6,400 bases of DNA, taken from Acidobacteriota bacterium (lineage in GTDB: Bacteria > Actinomycetota > Actinomycetes > Actinomycetales > Micrococcaceae). Positions 1-5,499 of this stretch are shown in pieces. Below the pieces are notes generated by a model. That model was not told where the DNA came from, made no database searches, and saw nothing but the letters and a program-made list of their open reading frames with translations. The position numbers were made by a program, and so were the translations under genes. The first letter of the stretch is position 1; every line of letters starts with the position of its first letter. The DNA lies in assembly GCA_019352125.1 (NCBI GenBank), contig JABBNV010000161.1, positions 1-6,400 of the forward strand, given 5' to 3'.

Positions 1-667
1 CGTGTAGGTGCCCCAACGCCACATAGTCAAAGCCGTGGAACAGATCCAACGGAACAACGCCCAGCCCGCCAATGCTCAGTGCCCGCTCACTCTCCGAGGT
101 AATCCCACCGCTGGCAAAAGTGTGCGCAAGGACCACTGAAAACACGGATCCGGTGCCAGCGGAACGCCGCTGTTCCAGATCCGCACGGATTCCTTGAATT
201 GCTGCCTGCGTCACCTGGAAGTGGATCGGTTCGCTGACGCCCAGTTGATCCGCCACCATTCGGGGTTCCAGGAAGGGAATTCCATAAATGGCCAGCTGCG
301 ACTCCCCGTCCAGCGGCACCAGAATGGGCACTACGGCGTCCGCCAGACGAGTCCGCAGGTGAACCTCCGCACCCTCCAACACCTTGCCAGCAAAGCCTAG
401 CCGTGTTGCTGAATCATGGTTTCCGCTGGTCAGCACCACCCGCACGCCTGCAGCCCTCAGCTGGGCCAGGGTTGAGTCAAGCAATTCCACCACGTCCACA
501 CCCGGCAGGGCCCGGTCATAAACATCCCCAGCCAGCAGGAGCACGTCCACCTGCTCGGTGCGCACAGTGTCAATGAGCTGACCAACAAATCGACGCTGAG
601 CCGCTAGCATCCCTACACCGTGGAACCCGCGGCCCAGATGCCAATCAGACGTGTGGAGTAATCGCAT
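1..667 (-). CDS. sbcD: SbcD-type exonuclease subunit (metallophosphoesterase), 3' part cut by window edge
   Basis: This is the nuclease subunit of the SbcCD (Mre11-Rad50-like) complex, which in characterised bacteria cleaves DNA hairpins and processes double-strand ends in the cytoplasm with Mn2+. The visible 222 residues begin MRLLHTSDWHLG and carry the calcineurin-like phosphoesterase motifs in order: D8-x-H10, G47-D48-x-x-D51-R52, G82-N83-H84-D85, H182 in AHTFASGG, and G219-H-L-H222 at the very edge. These match the metal and catalytic ligands of the family. Family members are usually about 380-420 residues, so the capping and C-terminal part lie beyond base 1, probably followed by sbcC (inference). 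The ATG at 665-667 is chosen because the SbcD N-terminus begins exactly there. No SD sequence precedes it; instead TACGTT lies at -12 to -7, which suggests a leaderless transcript. The identity is very secure. Confidence 0.95.
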   Translation of the reverse strand, partial: MRLLHTSDWHLGRGFHGVGMLAAQRRFVGQLIDTVRTEQVDVLLLAGDVYDRALPGVDVVELLDSTLAQLRAAGVRVVLTSGNHDSATRLGFAGKVLEGAEVHLRTRLADAVVPILVPLDGESQLAIYGIPFLEPRMVADQLGVSEPIHFQVTQAAIQGIRADLEQRRSAGTGSVFSVVLAHTFASGGITSESERALSIGGLGVVPLDLFHGFDYVALGHLH

Positions 668-673
668 ACGTTA

Positions 674-700
674 AACGTAACGGCCCGCACCGACAATCAA
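674..700 (-). promoter_or_regulatory. Putative leaderless promoter of sbcD with overlapping palindrome
   Basis: On the minus strand TACGTT (679 to 674) lies at -12 to -7 relative to the sbcD ATG, which would place transcription start at or next to the start codon. A TTGATT (700 to 695) could act as -35, but the spacer is only 15 bases, so it is tentative. It falls in the loop and loop-proximal stem base of the preceding hairpin. A perfect interrupted palindrome, ACGTT-A-AACGT (668-678), overlaps the -10 and could be a repressor site (inference). No SD-like purine run lies upstream of the ATG. Confidence 0.5.
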
Positions 701-716
701 ACATCGGTGCGGGCCG
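681..716 (-). terminator. Rho-independent-type hairpin after the aquaporin gene
   Basis: A perfect 13-bp GC-rich inverted repeat (CGGCCCGCACCGA at 681-693, TCGGTGCGGGCCG at 704-716) surrounds a 10-base loop. It begins 19 bases past the aquaporin stop codon and ends just before the sbcD promoter. On the minus strand it is followed by a modestly T-rich stretch (TTACGTTTAACG) rather than a true T-tract, as is common for actinobacterial terminators. Its position between two co-oriented genes fits termination of aquaporin transcription and separation of sbcD. Confidence 0.85.
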
Positions 717-735
717 CCAGCGTGCAATGTCCCTG

Positions 736-1764
736 TTAGGGGTTGTCGAAAAATTCCTGTGCCTCGGTGCGCTGCGGCGCGGGTGCAGGCTTCGTCAACG
801 GTTCCGGAGACTCACCTTTCACACCAGCGCCGGCGTTAGCGGAGTCACCACGATTGGTTCCGGCAATGTCAGAGGCAACAACGACGTCGGCCGCATCTTC
901 CGCGACGGCAAGTGGCGGCGCGGCGAGTGTCGAAGCTGAGCCGTCAACAACCACAGTGCCCAGGTCGGCCGGTACAACAAATGCTCGGAACACCAGGCCG
1001 GACAACGCACCGCCGAGTAGGGGAGCCACCCAGAACAACCACAGCTGGCCAGCGGCCCACGGGTCAGAGAAAAAGACCACAGCCGTGGAGCGGGCCGGGT
1101 TGATGGATGCGTTGGAGAGCGGCAACGCAACGGTGATGACAGCTGCCAGAGTGGCAGCGATAGCCAGCGGTACAAGAACTGTGTTGGCTTTGGGCCGGCT
1201 GGAACCAAGAATAACCGCAACGAAGATTGCCGTGGCCACTACCTCAATGAGCAGGACACCCGCCATGGGCATGGTGGACGGCGAGTGCTGGTCAAAGCCG
1301 TTAGCCAGTGACGTCATCAAGGTTGTTGGGGTCTGTTTTGCCCCCTGGGCCGTGAGTGCAGGGAACAGTCGCAGGGACAGGAAGAGCACCAAACCGGCAA
1401 ACACACCAGCAATTACCTGAGCAATGACGTAGAAGAGTGCCGTGAGCCAACTAACAGACCCTGCAAGAGCCGCTGCAAGCGTGACTGCAGGGTTGAAGTG
1501 GCCGCCGGAAACGTACCCGAAGGCCACGATTCCAGCCAGCAGTGCCAGCCCGAATCCCAACCCTACGGGAAGGGTTCCCGCGGCGGATCCGCCCGCCCAC
1601 AGCGCGGTACCAAGGCCAGCGAAGCACAGCAAGAATGTGCCAAGTGCTTCTGCCCCCAGCGCAGCACCCAAGCCCGGCGTAACCAGTTTCTTAGGTGCTG
1701 AAGTTGACGTTTTGCTCAAAGCTGAAGTGTCGTCCGAGGCCGTTTCGGCCGTGGCGGTACTCAT
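736..1764 (-). CDS. Aquaporin / MIP-family channel, AqpZ-like with unusual filter and long C-terminal tail
   Basis: A 342-residue inner-membrane channel of the major intrinsic protein family, conducting water or small neutral solutes. Both signature half-helices are present: GGHFNPAVT with N91-P92-A93, and NASINPARS with N222-P223-A224-R225. Six hydrophobic segments lie at roughly 36-57, 65-84, 107-130, 168-188, 196-215 and 241-262. The core aligns without gaps to E. coli AqpZ around both NPA boxes, but by that alignment the aromatic/Arg constriction is F71, I210, A219, R225 instead of AqpZ F43, H174, T183, R189. The protein is about 110 residues longer than AqpZ (231), with a hydrophilic N-terminal extension of about 30 residues and an Ala/Val/Asp/Pro-rich tail (about 268-342). 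The ATG at 1764 is preferred over one 11 codons upstream because AGGAGGG sits 8 bases before it. It is divergent from the neighbouring ADP-ribosylglycohydrolase-like gene. Family is certain; substrate is not. Confidence 0.93.
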   Translation of the reverse strand: MSTATAETASDDTSALSKTSTSAPKKLVTPGLGAALGAEALGTFLLCFAGLGTALWAGGSAAGTLPVGLGFGLALLAGIVAFGYVSGGHFNPAVTLAAALAGSVSWLTALFYVIAQVIAGVFAGLVLFLSLRLFPALTAQGAKQTPTTLMTSLANGFDQHSPSTMPMAGVLLIEVVATAIFVAVILGSSRPKANTVLVPLAIAATLAAVITVALPLSNASINPARSTAVVFFSDPWAAGQLWLFWVAPLLGGALSGLVFRAFVVPADLGTVVVDGSASTLAAPPLAVAEDAADVVVASDIAGTNRGDSANAGAGVKGESPEPLTKPAPAPQRTEAQEFFDNP

Positions 1765-1772
1765 GTAGCGGT

Positions 1773-1779
1773 CCCTCCT
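1773..1779 (-). promoter_or_regulatory. Strong Shine-Dalgarno of the aquaporin gene
   Basis: AGGAGGG on the minus strand, 8 bases upstream of the ATG at 1764. It is the only strong SD sequence in the window. It decides the start: the longer reading from 1797 would place this SD inside the coding region. Confidence 0.9.
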
Positions 1780-1809
1780 GATTGATCCGCGGTGCAATTC
1801 ATGCCCACG

Positions 1810-1838
1810 AGTATCTGAGAATACCGCATTAACATCAA
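1810..1838 (-). promoter_or_regulatory. Putative promoter of the aquaporin gene
   Basis: On the minus strand TTGATG (1838 to 1833) and GATACT (1815 to 1810) are separated by exactly 17 bases, each matching the SigA-type consensus at 4 of 6 positions. Transcription would start near 1803, giving a leader of about 40 bases that contains the SD. The rest of the 1765-1938 divergent intergenic region shows two copies of ACGTCAG (1838-1844 and 1867-1873) but no clear operator. Confidence 0.5.
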
Positions 1839-1926
1839 CGTCAGCTGTGCAAATCCGCCTCAGCGCACGTCAGACTGCCCCACGGTGCGGCAGCCACGTC
1901 CCGGCGGTCAGGTCCAGAGAGCCGGG

Positions 1927-1938
1927 TACATTGGAACC
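1927..1938 (+). promoter_or_regulatory. Putative leaderless promoter (-10) of the ADP-ribosylglycohydrolase-like gene
   Basis: TACATT (1927-1932) lies at -12 to -7 from the GTG at 1939. The only purine-rich string, GGAA (1933-1936), is too close to the start to work as an SD. This is the same geometry as at sbcD and dedA, so transcription probably begins at or near the GTG. I see no convincing -35. Confidence 0.45.
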
Positions 1939-2949
1939 GTGGAAAAATCCCTCTTTGCTGCGAAAGTCATTGGTTGTCTGATGGGTGGCGCGTTGGCAGA
2001 CGCAAGCGGCTCCCGCGGCGCGGACGGACTATGGCCCGCCTCCAACGCCACTGCGCTGAGCGCCTATACCGTGGACGGCCTGACCGAGGCCGTGGAATGG
2101 GCCAATTCTGGCGTAGTGGCTGACGAAACGGCCTGCCTGTGGCTGGCTTACCTGCGGTGGCTGGCCAGCCGCGAGGCGCTTGTGGCTAACGCGCCGATGG
2201 CAGCGCCACGCTGGATCGATTCACAGGCGGAGCTACATACCACGCTCGACGACGCAGATCCGGACACGTTAGCGGCGTTGAGGTCTGGTGAAATGGGCAC
2301 TACTGGCCGTCCGCTGAATTCTGCGGCTGCAGGGCCTGGGGCCTTGGTACGTAGTGCAGGGTTTGGGCTACTCCCCCACGTGGATCTGCCCACCATTCAT
2401 CGACTCAGCAGAAACAGTGCCGCGCTCACCCATGGGCACGCCAGTGCGCGGGATGCGGCAGCGGGATTCAGTGTGGTGATTCGGCTGCTGATTGATACCC
2501 CGATTCCGGAGTCGGTTCCTGACGCGTTGGCCGCATTGCGCACGGCCTACGCAGCCGCCGGAGACTTCTTGGGGACGATTCCGGGGCAAGAGGGCGTGCT
2601 TGCGGCGCTTAATAAGTACGACGACGTCGAGCATGCACAGCAGTCGTCAACAGCACTGGATGTGCTGGGTAACGCCATCGCGCTCTCACTCAGCAGCTGC
2701 TCAACAGGTAACGGTAGCCACAACGATCCGCAGGGCCAGCTATCTGCTGCCCTGGCCGCCGCCGCAAGAATCGACACCCCCGTCGACGGTAGTCCGGCCG
2801 CACAACGGCACACCGCGGTGCTGGTGGGCAGTCTGCTGGGTGCACTGTATGGTGACGCGGCGCTGCCCAACGAGCCGGTGAATCAGTTGGCGGCAGCGCC
2901 AACGCTGAGGCAGCTGGCCGCGCACTGGGTGGACTGCACAGCAGCCTAG
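1939..2949 (+). CDS. ADP-ribosylglycohydrolase-like protein with metal-site motifs lost (probable pseudoenzyme)
   Basis: A 336-residue, probably cytoplasmic protein with the ADP-ribosylglycohydrolase (DraG/ARH) fold signature. The N-terminus AAKVIGCLMGGALADASGS matches the family opening, followed by YTVDGLTEAVEWAN, THGHASARDAAAGF (164-177) and VGSLLGALYGD (296-306). Active members remove ADP-ribose from proteins or small molecules with two divalent metals held by a TDDT-like motif and a D-x-D-S/T motif. Here those positions read S35-N-A-T38 and A288-Q-R-H-T292, and the NDSKGCG-like block reads SAAAGPG (128-134), so nearly all acidic ligands are gone while the fold-defining segments remain. 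Catalysis therefore looks unlikely; ligand binding or a scaffold role is possible (inference). GTG 1939 is chosen because the family N-terminus begins just after it and TACATT sits at -12 to -7; an in-frame GTG at 1885 would add 18 Arg/Gln/Gly-rich residues unlike the family. There is no frameshift or stop, so it is not a simple pseudogene. Confidence 0.85.
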   Translation: MEKSLFAAKVIGCLMGGALADASGSRGADGLWPASNATALSAYTVDGLTEAVEWANSGVVADETACLWLAYLRWLASREALVANAPMAAPRWIDSQAELHTTLDDADPDTLAALRSGEMGTTGRPLNSAAAGPGALVRSAGFGLLPHVDLPTIHRLSRNSAALTHGHASARDAAAGFSVVIRLLIDTPIPESVPDALAALRTAYAAAGDFLGTIPGQEGVLAALNKYDDVEHAQQSSTALDVLGNAIALSLSSCSTGNGSHNDPQGQLSAALAAAARIDTPVDGSPAAQRHTAVLVGSLLGALYGDAALPNEPVNQLAAAPTLRQLAAHWVDCTAA

Positions 2950-2958
2950 AAGACTAGG
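2945..2958. repeat. Small inverted repeat holding the stop codons of two convergent genes
   Basis: CCTAG-AAGA-CTAGG is a perfect 5-bp inverted repeat with a 4-base loop. The left arm contains the TAG of the ADP-ribosylglycohydrolase-like gene, and the right arm contains the minus-strand TAG of the DUF4395 gene. It is too short and too AT-rich to be a convincing terminator. No other hairpin lies between the two genes, so transcription from either side probably runs into the other gene. Confidence 0.5.
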
Positions 2959-3493
2959 GCCGCCGCTTGCCCACGTTGTTGCACGCTTCGCACACGCTTG
3001 CGGGAATAACCCCCCAGTGCTGCAAACGGCCAAAGATCAGGCAGCCCAGGCACACCCCCAGGATGGACTCCAGACCGGCGGCCACTATCAGCACCAGCGT
3101 CAGCAGCCAAGCAACACCTGCAAGACCGGTGAAAAAGAAAATGGTGGCTGCGGTGGAAATAACCACGCCAATGCCCTGCGCGAAACGCTTGGGTGGACCG
3201 GGTACCAATTTGGCCGGACCAATTTTCGGTGCAATGACTTTGACCGAAAGAATACCTGCGGGCGAGATGCGCGGACCAAAGGCCAGGCGAAGCCAGAAGC
3301 CGATGGCGATGACCACTAGTCCCCAGCCTTGGCTGGTAATAAGCGTCAAGAGGGACAGCACCACCACGATCGCTGCCGTGGAGCGCGCGGCGTATTCGTT
3401 GACCGGATTGGGGAAGGCAAAAAACCTCTTCAGCGCTGACTCCCGCGGTGCCGGAATCAGCCCTGTCACCTGGTGTTGTTGAAGCGACGTCAT
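2954..3493 (-). CDS. DUF4395 family integral membrane protein
   Basis: A 179-residue inner-membrane protein recognised as DUF4395 from FPNPVNEYAARSTA (27-40), GFWLRLAFGPRISPAG (65-80), VPGPPKRFAQGIG (97-109) and the cysteine-bearing C-terminus. Hydrophobic segments at about 39-53, 56-72, 107-124 and 126-155 suggest four membrane passes. Two CxxC pairs, C148-LG-C151 at the end of the last helix and C168-EA-C171 in the tail, could form disulphides or bind metal. DUF4395 proteins are often encoded near thiol-redox or rhodanese proteins (family knowledge), but none is seen here, and the function is unknown. Three in-frame ATG codons (3535, 3505, 3493) compete and none has an SD. I choose 3493 because TATGGT lies at -13 to -8, and because a hairpin at 3512-3533 would otherwise fall inside the coding region. 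It converges on the preceding gene with a 4-base gap. Confidence 0.85.
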   Translation of the reverse strand: MTSLQQHQVTGLIPAPRESALKRFFAFPNPVNEYAARSTAAIVVVLSLLTLITSQGWGLVVIAIGFWLRLAFGPRISPAGILSVKVIAPKIGPAKLVPGPPKRFAQGIGVVISTAATIFFFTGLAGVAWLLTLVLIVAAGLESILGVCLGCLIFGRLQHWGVIPASVCEACNNVGKRRP

Positions 3494-3500
3494 AATCGAG

Positions 3501-3506
3501 ACCATA
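3501..3506 (-). promoter_or_regulatory. Possible -10 element of the DUF4395 gene
   Basis: TATGGT on the minus strand ends seven bases before the ATG at 3493, compatible with a leaderless transcript. It lies directly downstream of the hairpin at 3512-3533. No -35 is recognisable. It supports the 3493 start only weakly. Confidence 0.35.
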
Positions 3507-3511
3507 AGGTC

Positions 3512-3533
3512 GATTCGCCCCGAGGGACGAATC
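3512..3533 (-). terminator. Hairpin downstream of the exonuclease gene, probable terminator
   Basis: On the minus strand, arms GATTCGTCC and GGGCGAATC enclose the loop CTCG, giving a 9-bp stem in RNA with a single U-G wobble. Read on the plus strand the wobble becomes a C-A mismatch, so the hairpin is better in minus-strand RNA. It starts 24 bases past the exonuclease stop codon (3558) and has no T-tract, like I-shaped actinobacterial terminators. Alternatively it is a 5' leader hairpin of the DUF4395 gene. Confidence 0.55.
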
Positions 3534-3557
3534 ATGTTGCGGCGTATGACTTTTCAG

Positions 3558-4568
3558 CTAGCCCACCATCTGCATGAATTCGCCCTCGCTGAGTACTTCG
3601 ATTCGCTGGCCGCGGGCGTGCAGTTCCAGCACTCGTTTTGCCTTGGAGGTGAGCCGCCCAGTGCGCAGATCAGCCGCCACAAACCCATCGCCCACCACCA
3701 GCACCGTGGTACTTCTGGTCACCGAGCTGCCCGGCTGTGCCCCTACCTCTGCAGCCCGCTGTTTAGCCTCGGCGCGAGGCAAGGAGAGATTGCCGGTGAA
3801 GACCACAGTTGCACCAAAGAGCGGGTGCGTCGGGTCCGCCGCAGCGTTGGGTGCGGGGTTGGGCCCCTCTTCCGGCCACCCCAGCCAACTTCCTTCCCGC
3901 GCGGACACCGCGGTTGATCCTGAAGCTGAAGGTTCCGCTGCAAGGCGTTGCTGCGCCCGCACCGTCGCCGAGGAGGCATCGTCGTGCGCTGGATCAAACG
4001 CCGGGAAATGACTCAATCTCATCCCCAAAATATCGAACAACTCGGGAATGCTTCCGGCCTGGTGCAGTCGAGCAATATCGATGAGGATGCCAGCACAGGC
4101 CTGGGCGTCTTCCACGGGATCATGGTGATTGATCAGCGGAACGCCCGCGGCCTCGGCCACAAAGGGTAAAGAGTGCGACGGCAGGGAATAGCTCTTGCGA
4201 GAAAGAATCACAGTGCAGGCGTAGTCAAAAGCTGGCCCCGGCATCCCGGACACCTCCAACGCGGAGCGAATAACCCCCGTATCAAAGGCTGCGTTATGCG
4301 CAACCAGCACGTCGTCCCCGATGAATTCGGCCAACGAGGGGTAGACGAGGCTAAATCGAGGAGCATGTGCTACATCTTGGGCGGTGACGCCATGGATTTG
4401 TACGTTGCGGTAATCAAAATGATCGTGCCCCACCGGTGGCTTCATCAGCGCAAACCGCTGATCCACAATGACTCCATCGCGCACTTTGCTCAGCCCCACT
4501 GAACAGGGTGAACCTCGAAACCCGTTTGCCGTCTCAAAATCAATTGCTGTGAAGTCCAATGCCACCAC
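3558..4568 (-). CDS. DEDDh 3'-5' exonuclease domain fused to a C-terminal BRCT domain
   Basis: A 336-residue cytoplasmic protein with two domains. Residues 1-170 form a DnaQ/RNase T-like exonuclease with all DEDDh residues visible: D10 and E12 in AIDFETA, D96 in VAHNAAFD, H149 and D154 in HHDPVEDA. This fold removes nucleotides from 3' ends using two metal ions. A Ser/Ala/Pro-rich linker (about 195-247) with little predicted structure leads to a BRCT domain (about 249-336), recognised by GATVVFTGNLSLPRAEA, the GA/SVT step and STTVLVVGDG, close to the BRCT of NAD-dependent DNA ligase. BRCT domains bind phosphopeptides or DNA ends, so the protein probably acts in repair or replication editing (inference). 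It is not a proven Pol III epsilon subunit. The start is GTG 4568, with GGGAG nine bases upstream; a second GTG follows immediately. The upstream gene ends 24 bases away on the same strand, so co-transcription is likely. Confidence 0.92.
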   Translation of the reverse strand: MVALDFTAIDFETANGFRGSPCSVGLSKVRDGVIVDQRFALMKPPVGHDHFDYRNVQIHGVTAQDVAHAPRFSLVYPSLAEFIGDDVLVAHNAAFDTGVIRSALEVSGMPGPAFDYACTVILSRKSYSLPSHSLPFVAEAAGVPLINHHDPVEDAQACAGILIDIARLHQAGSIPELFDILGMRLSHFPAFDPAHDDASSATVRAQQRLAAEPSASGSTAVSAREGSWLGWPEEGPNPAPNAAADPTHPLFGATVVFTGNLSLPRAEAKQRAAEVGAQPGSSVTRSTTVLVVGDGFVAADLRTGRLTSKAKRVLELHARGQRIEVLSEGEFMQMVG

Positions 4569-4577
4569 CCCAGCTTA

Positions 4578-4582
4578 GCTCC
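4578..4582 (-). promoter_or_regulatory. Shine-Dalgarno of the exonuclease-BRCT gene
   Basis: GGGAG on the minus strand, nine bases before the GTG at 4568. It lies in the 24-base gap after the preceding gene's stop codon, so the pair is probably translated from one mRNA. Confidence 0.5.
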
Positions 4583-4592
4583 CGGGGTGACG

Positions 4593-5396
4593 CTAGGGCG
4601 TAGGGCGCTCCCGAGCTGGCGCAGTTGGTTGAGCTGTTGATGGCGCGGTTGCTTGGCCAGTTGGGTGTGCAGCAATGATCCCTTGCACACGTCGCTCCAG
4701 TTCGGCCAAGGTGGCGTCCGGCAGTACCAGCAGGCCATCCAGCTCCTTTTGCACCCGTTTGTACGCGCTTTGCCGCTCGGCAGGGGTGGCTGCCTCGTCC
4801 TCCGCCATGGCGGTGAGCTTCCTGGCCCGGCCCAAGTGGCTACGCTCGTCCTCGGAATAGTTCCGATCCTTCAGCCGCTTGGCCTCACGTTCTGCAATAT
4901 CAAAAGCCATCCCGTAGGCGTGAACAGCTGTTCGGTACTCTGCGGCGGCCGGATCGGTGGCCAACTGCTGCGGCTGATCCGGCCGCAGGGCATCGGCCGT
5001 TCGCTTGGCACGCAGGAAATCCACGGTAAGCGGTTCACGAACATCACTCATCATGGGGAAGTCGATCATCTTGCCCACATCCAGCTCATAGGCCAGCCAC
5101 CGAGCGTTGATTGAGTCATGCTCGGCCACCATTTTGCCCACTGCTGCAGCCCGTTGCTGGGCGGGGTCTACCGCTGGAGCCGGCTGATACGTCGGGGCGG
5201 CATACTGATACGCGGGCGCGTTCTGGCCGCTGGTTAGCGGATCATATCCGGGAGCGGCGGGCTGCTGGTGCGGGTCAATGTCATGACGACGGCGGGAGCG
5301 CGAGTTCTTGCCGCGCCAGCCAAAGATTCCGGCGAGGGGGAACACCAACCACCAGTAGTTAAGCGCGTGATTCATAAAGCCCCAGAATGGATCCAC
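4593..5396 (-). CDS. Membrane-anchored protein of unknown function, conserved in actinobacteria
   Basis: I cannot assign a function. From GTG 5396 the protein has 267 residues. The parts in order are: one hydrophobic segment, ALNYWWLVFPLAGIFGW (about 11-27); a strongly basic stretch rich in Arg/Lys (28-38), which by the positive-inside rule leaves the bulk in the cytoplasm; a Pro/Gln/Tyr/Ala-rich linker (about 39-80); a charged, mostly helical domain (about 81-244); and a Thr/Pro-rich tail. The block NARWLAYELDVGKMIDFPMM followed by SDVREPLTVDFLRAK looks like the conserved core and resembles uncharacterised actinobacterial proteins I recall. The later part (EAKRLKDRNYSEDERSHLGR, RVQKELDGLL) could form coiled coil. 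The start is uncertain: TTG 5450 and ATG 5375 (preceded by GGGG at a short distance) are alternatives; GTG 5396 keeps the DPFWGF residues next to the helix. It is upstream of, and probably co-transcribed with, the exonuclease gene. Confidence 0.75.
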   Translation of the reverse strand: MDPFWGFMNHALNYWWLVFPLAGIFGWRGKNSRSRRRHDIDPHQQPAAPGYDPLTSGQNAPAYQYAAPTYQPAPAVDPAQQRAAAVGKMVAEHDSINARWLAYELDVGKMIDFPMMSDVREPLTVDFLRAKRTADALRPDQPQQLATDPAAAEYRTAVHAYGMAFDIAEREAKRLKDRNYSEDERSHLGRARKLTAMAEDEAATPAERQSAYKRVQKELDGLLVLPDATLAELERRVQGIIAAHPTGQATAPSTAQPTAPARERPTP

Positions 5397-5499
5397 AGGT
5401 TTATCTTTGCACCTGCCATCACCAGCAGCAAACGGCAGCAGCGCCGACAAACGTCCGCGCTTGCGCCGTTGAGAGACTCCCCTCCCGTACGCTTAAGGG
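5397..5499. promoter_or_regulatory. Divergent intergenic region between the unknown membrane protein and dedA
   Basis: About 100 bases separate the two divergent starts. On the plus strand TACGCT (5488-5493) lies at -12 to -7 from the dedA GTG; no well-spaced -35 is visible (TTGAGA at 5469-5474 is only 13 bases upstream). I see no clear promoter for the minus-strand gene. The right end holds half of an extended dyad that continues into dedA. Confidence 0.45.

Noticed and set aside
743..1420. A 225-codon open frame on the plus strand opposite the aquaporin gene
   Set aside because: It lies entirely antisense to a clear MIP-family gene, its product is a Thr/Ala/Ser-rich string with no recognisable domain, and long antisense frames are expected in GC-rich coding DNA.
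1810..1824. GTATCTGAGAATAC as a palindromic operator in the aquaporin promoter
   Set aside because: Only the outer four bases on each side are symmetrical, which is too little to call an operator; half of it is better explained as the -10 element.
1885..1938. N-terminal extension of the ADP-ribosylglycohydrolase-like protein from GTG 1885
   Set aside because: The 18 extra residues are Arg/Gln/Gly-rich and unlike the family N-terminus, and the -10-like TACATT lies inside this stretch, pointing to GTG 1939.
2967..3482. A 171-codon open frame on the plus strand opposite the DUF4395 gene
   Set aside because: It is a shadow of the DUF4395 gene; the minus-strand product has family motifs and membrane helices, while this one shows no coherent domain.
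4653..5114. A 153-codon plus-strand frame opposite the unknown membrane protein
   Set aside because: The minus-strand frame has a sensible membrane anchor and helical domain and continues to a plausible operon neighbour; this frame has neither a start context nor a recognisable product.
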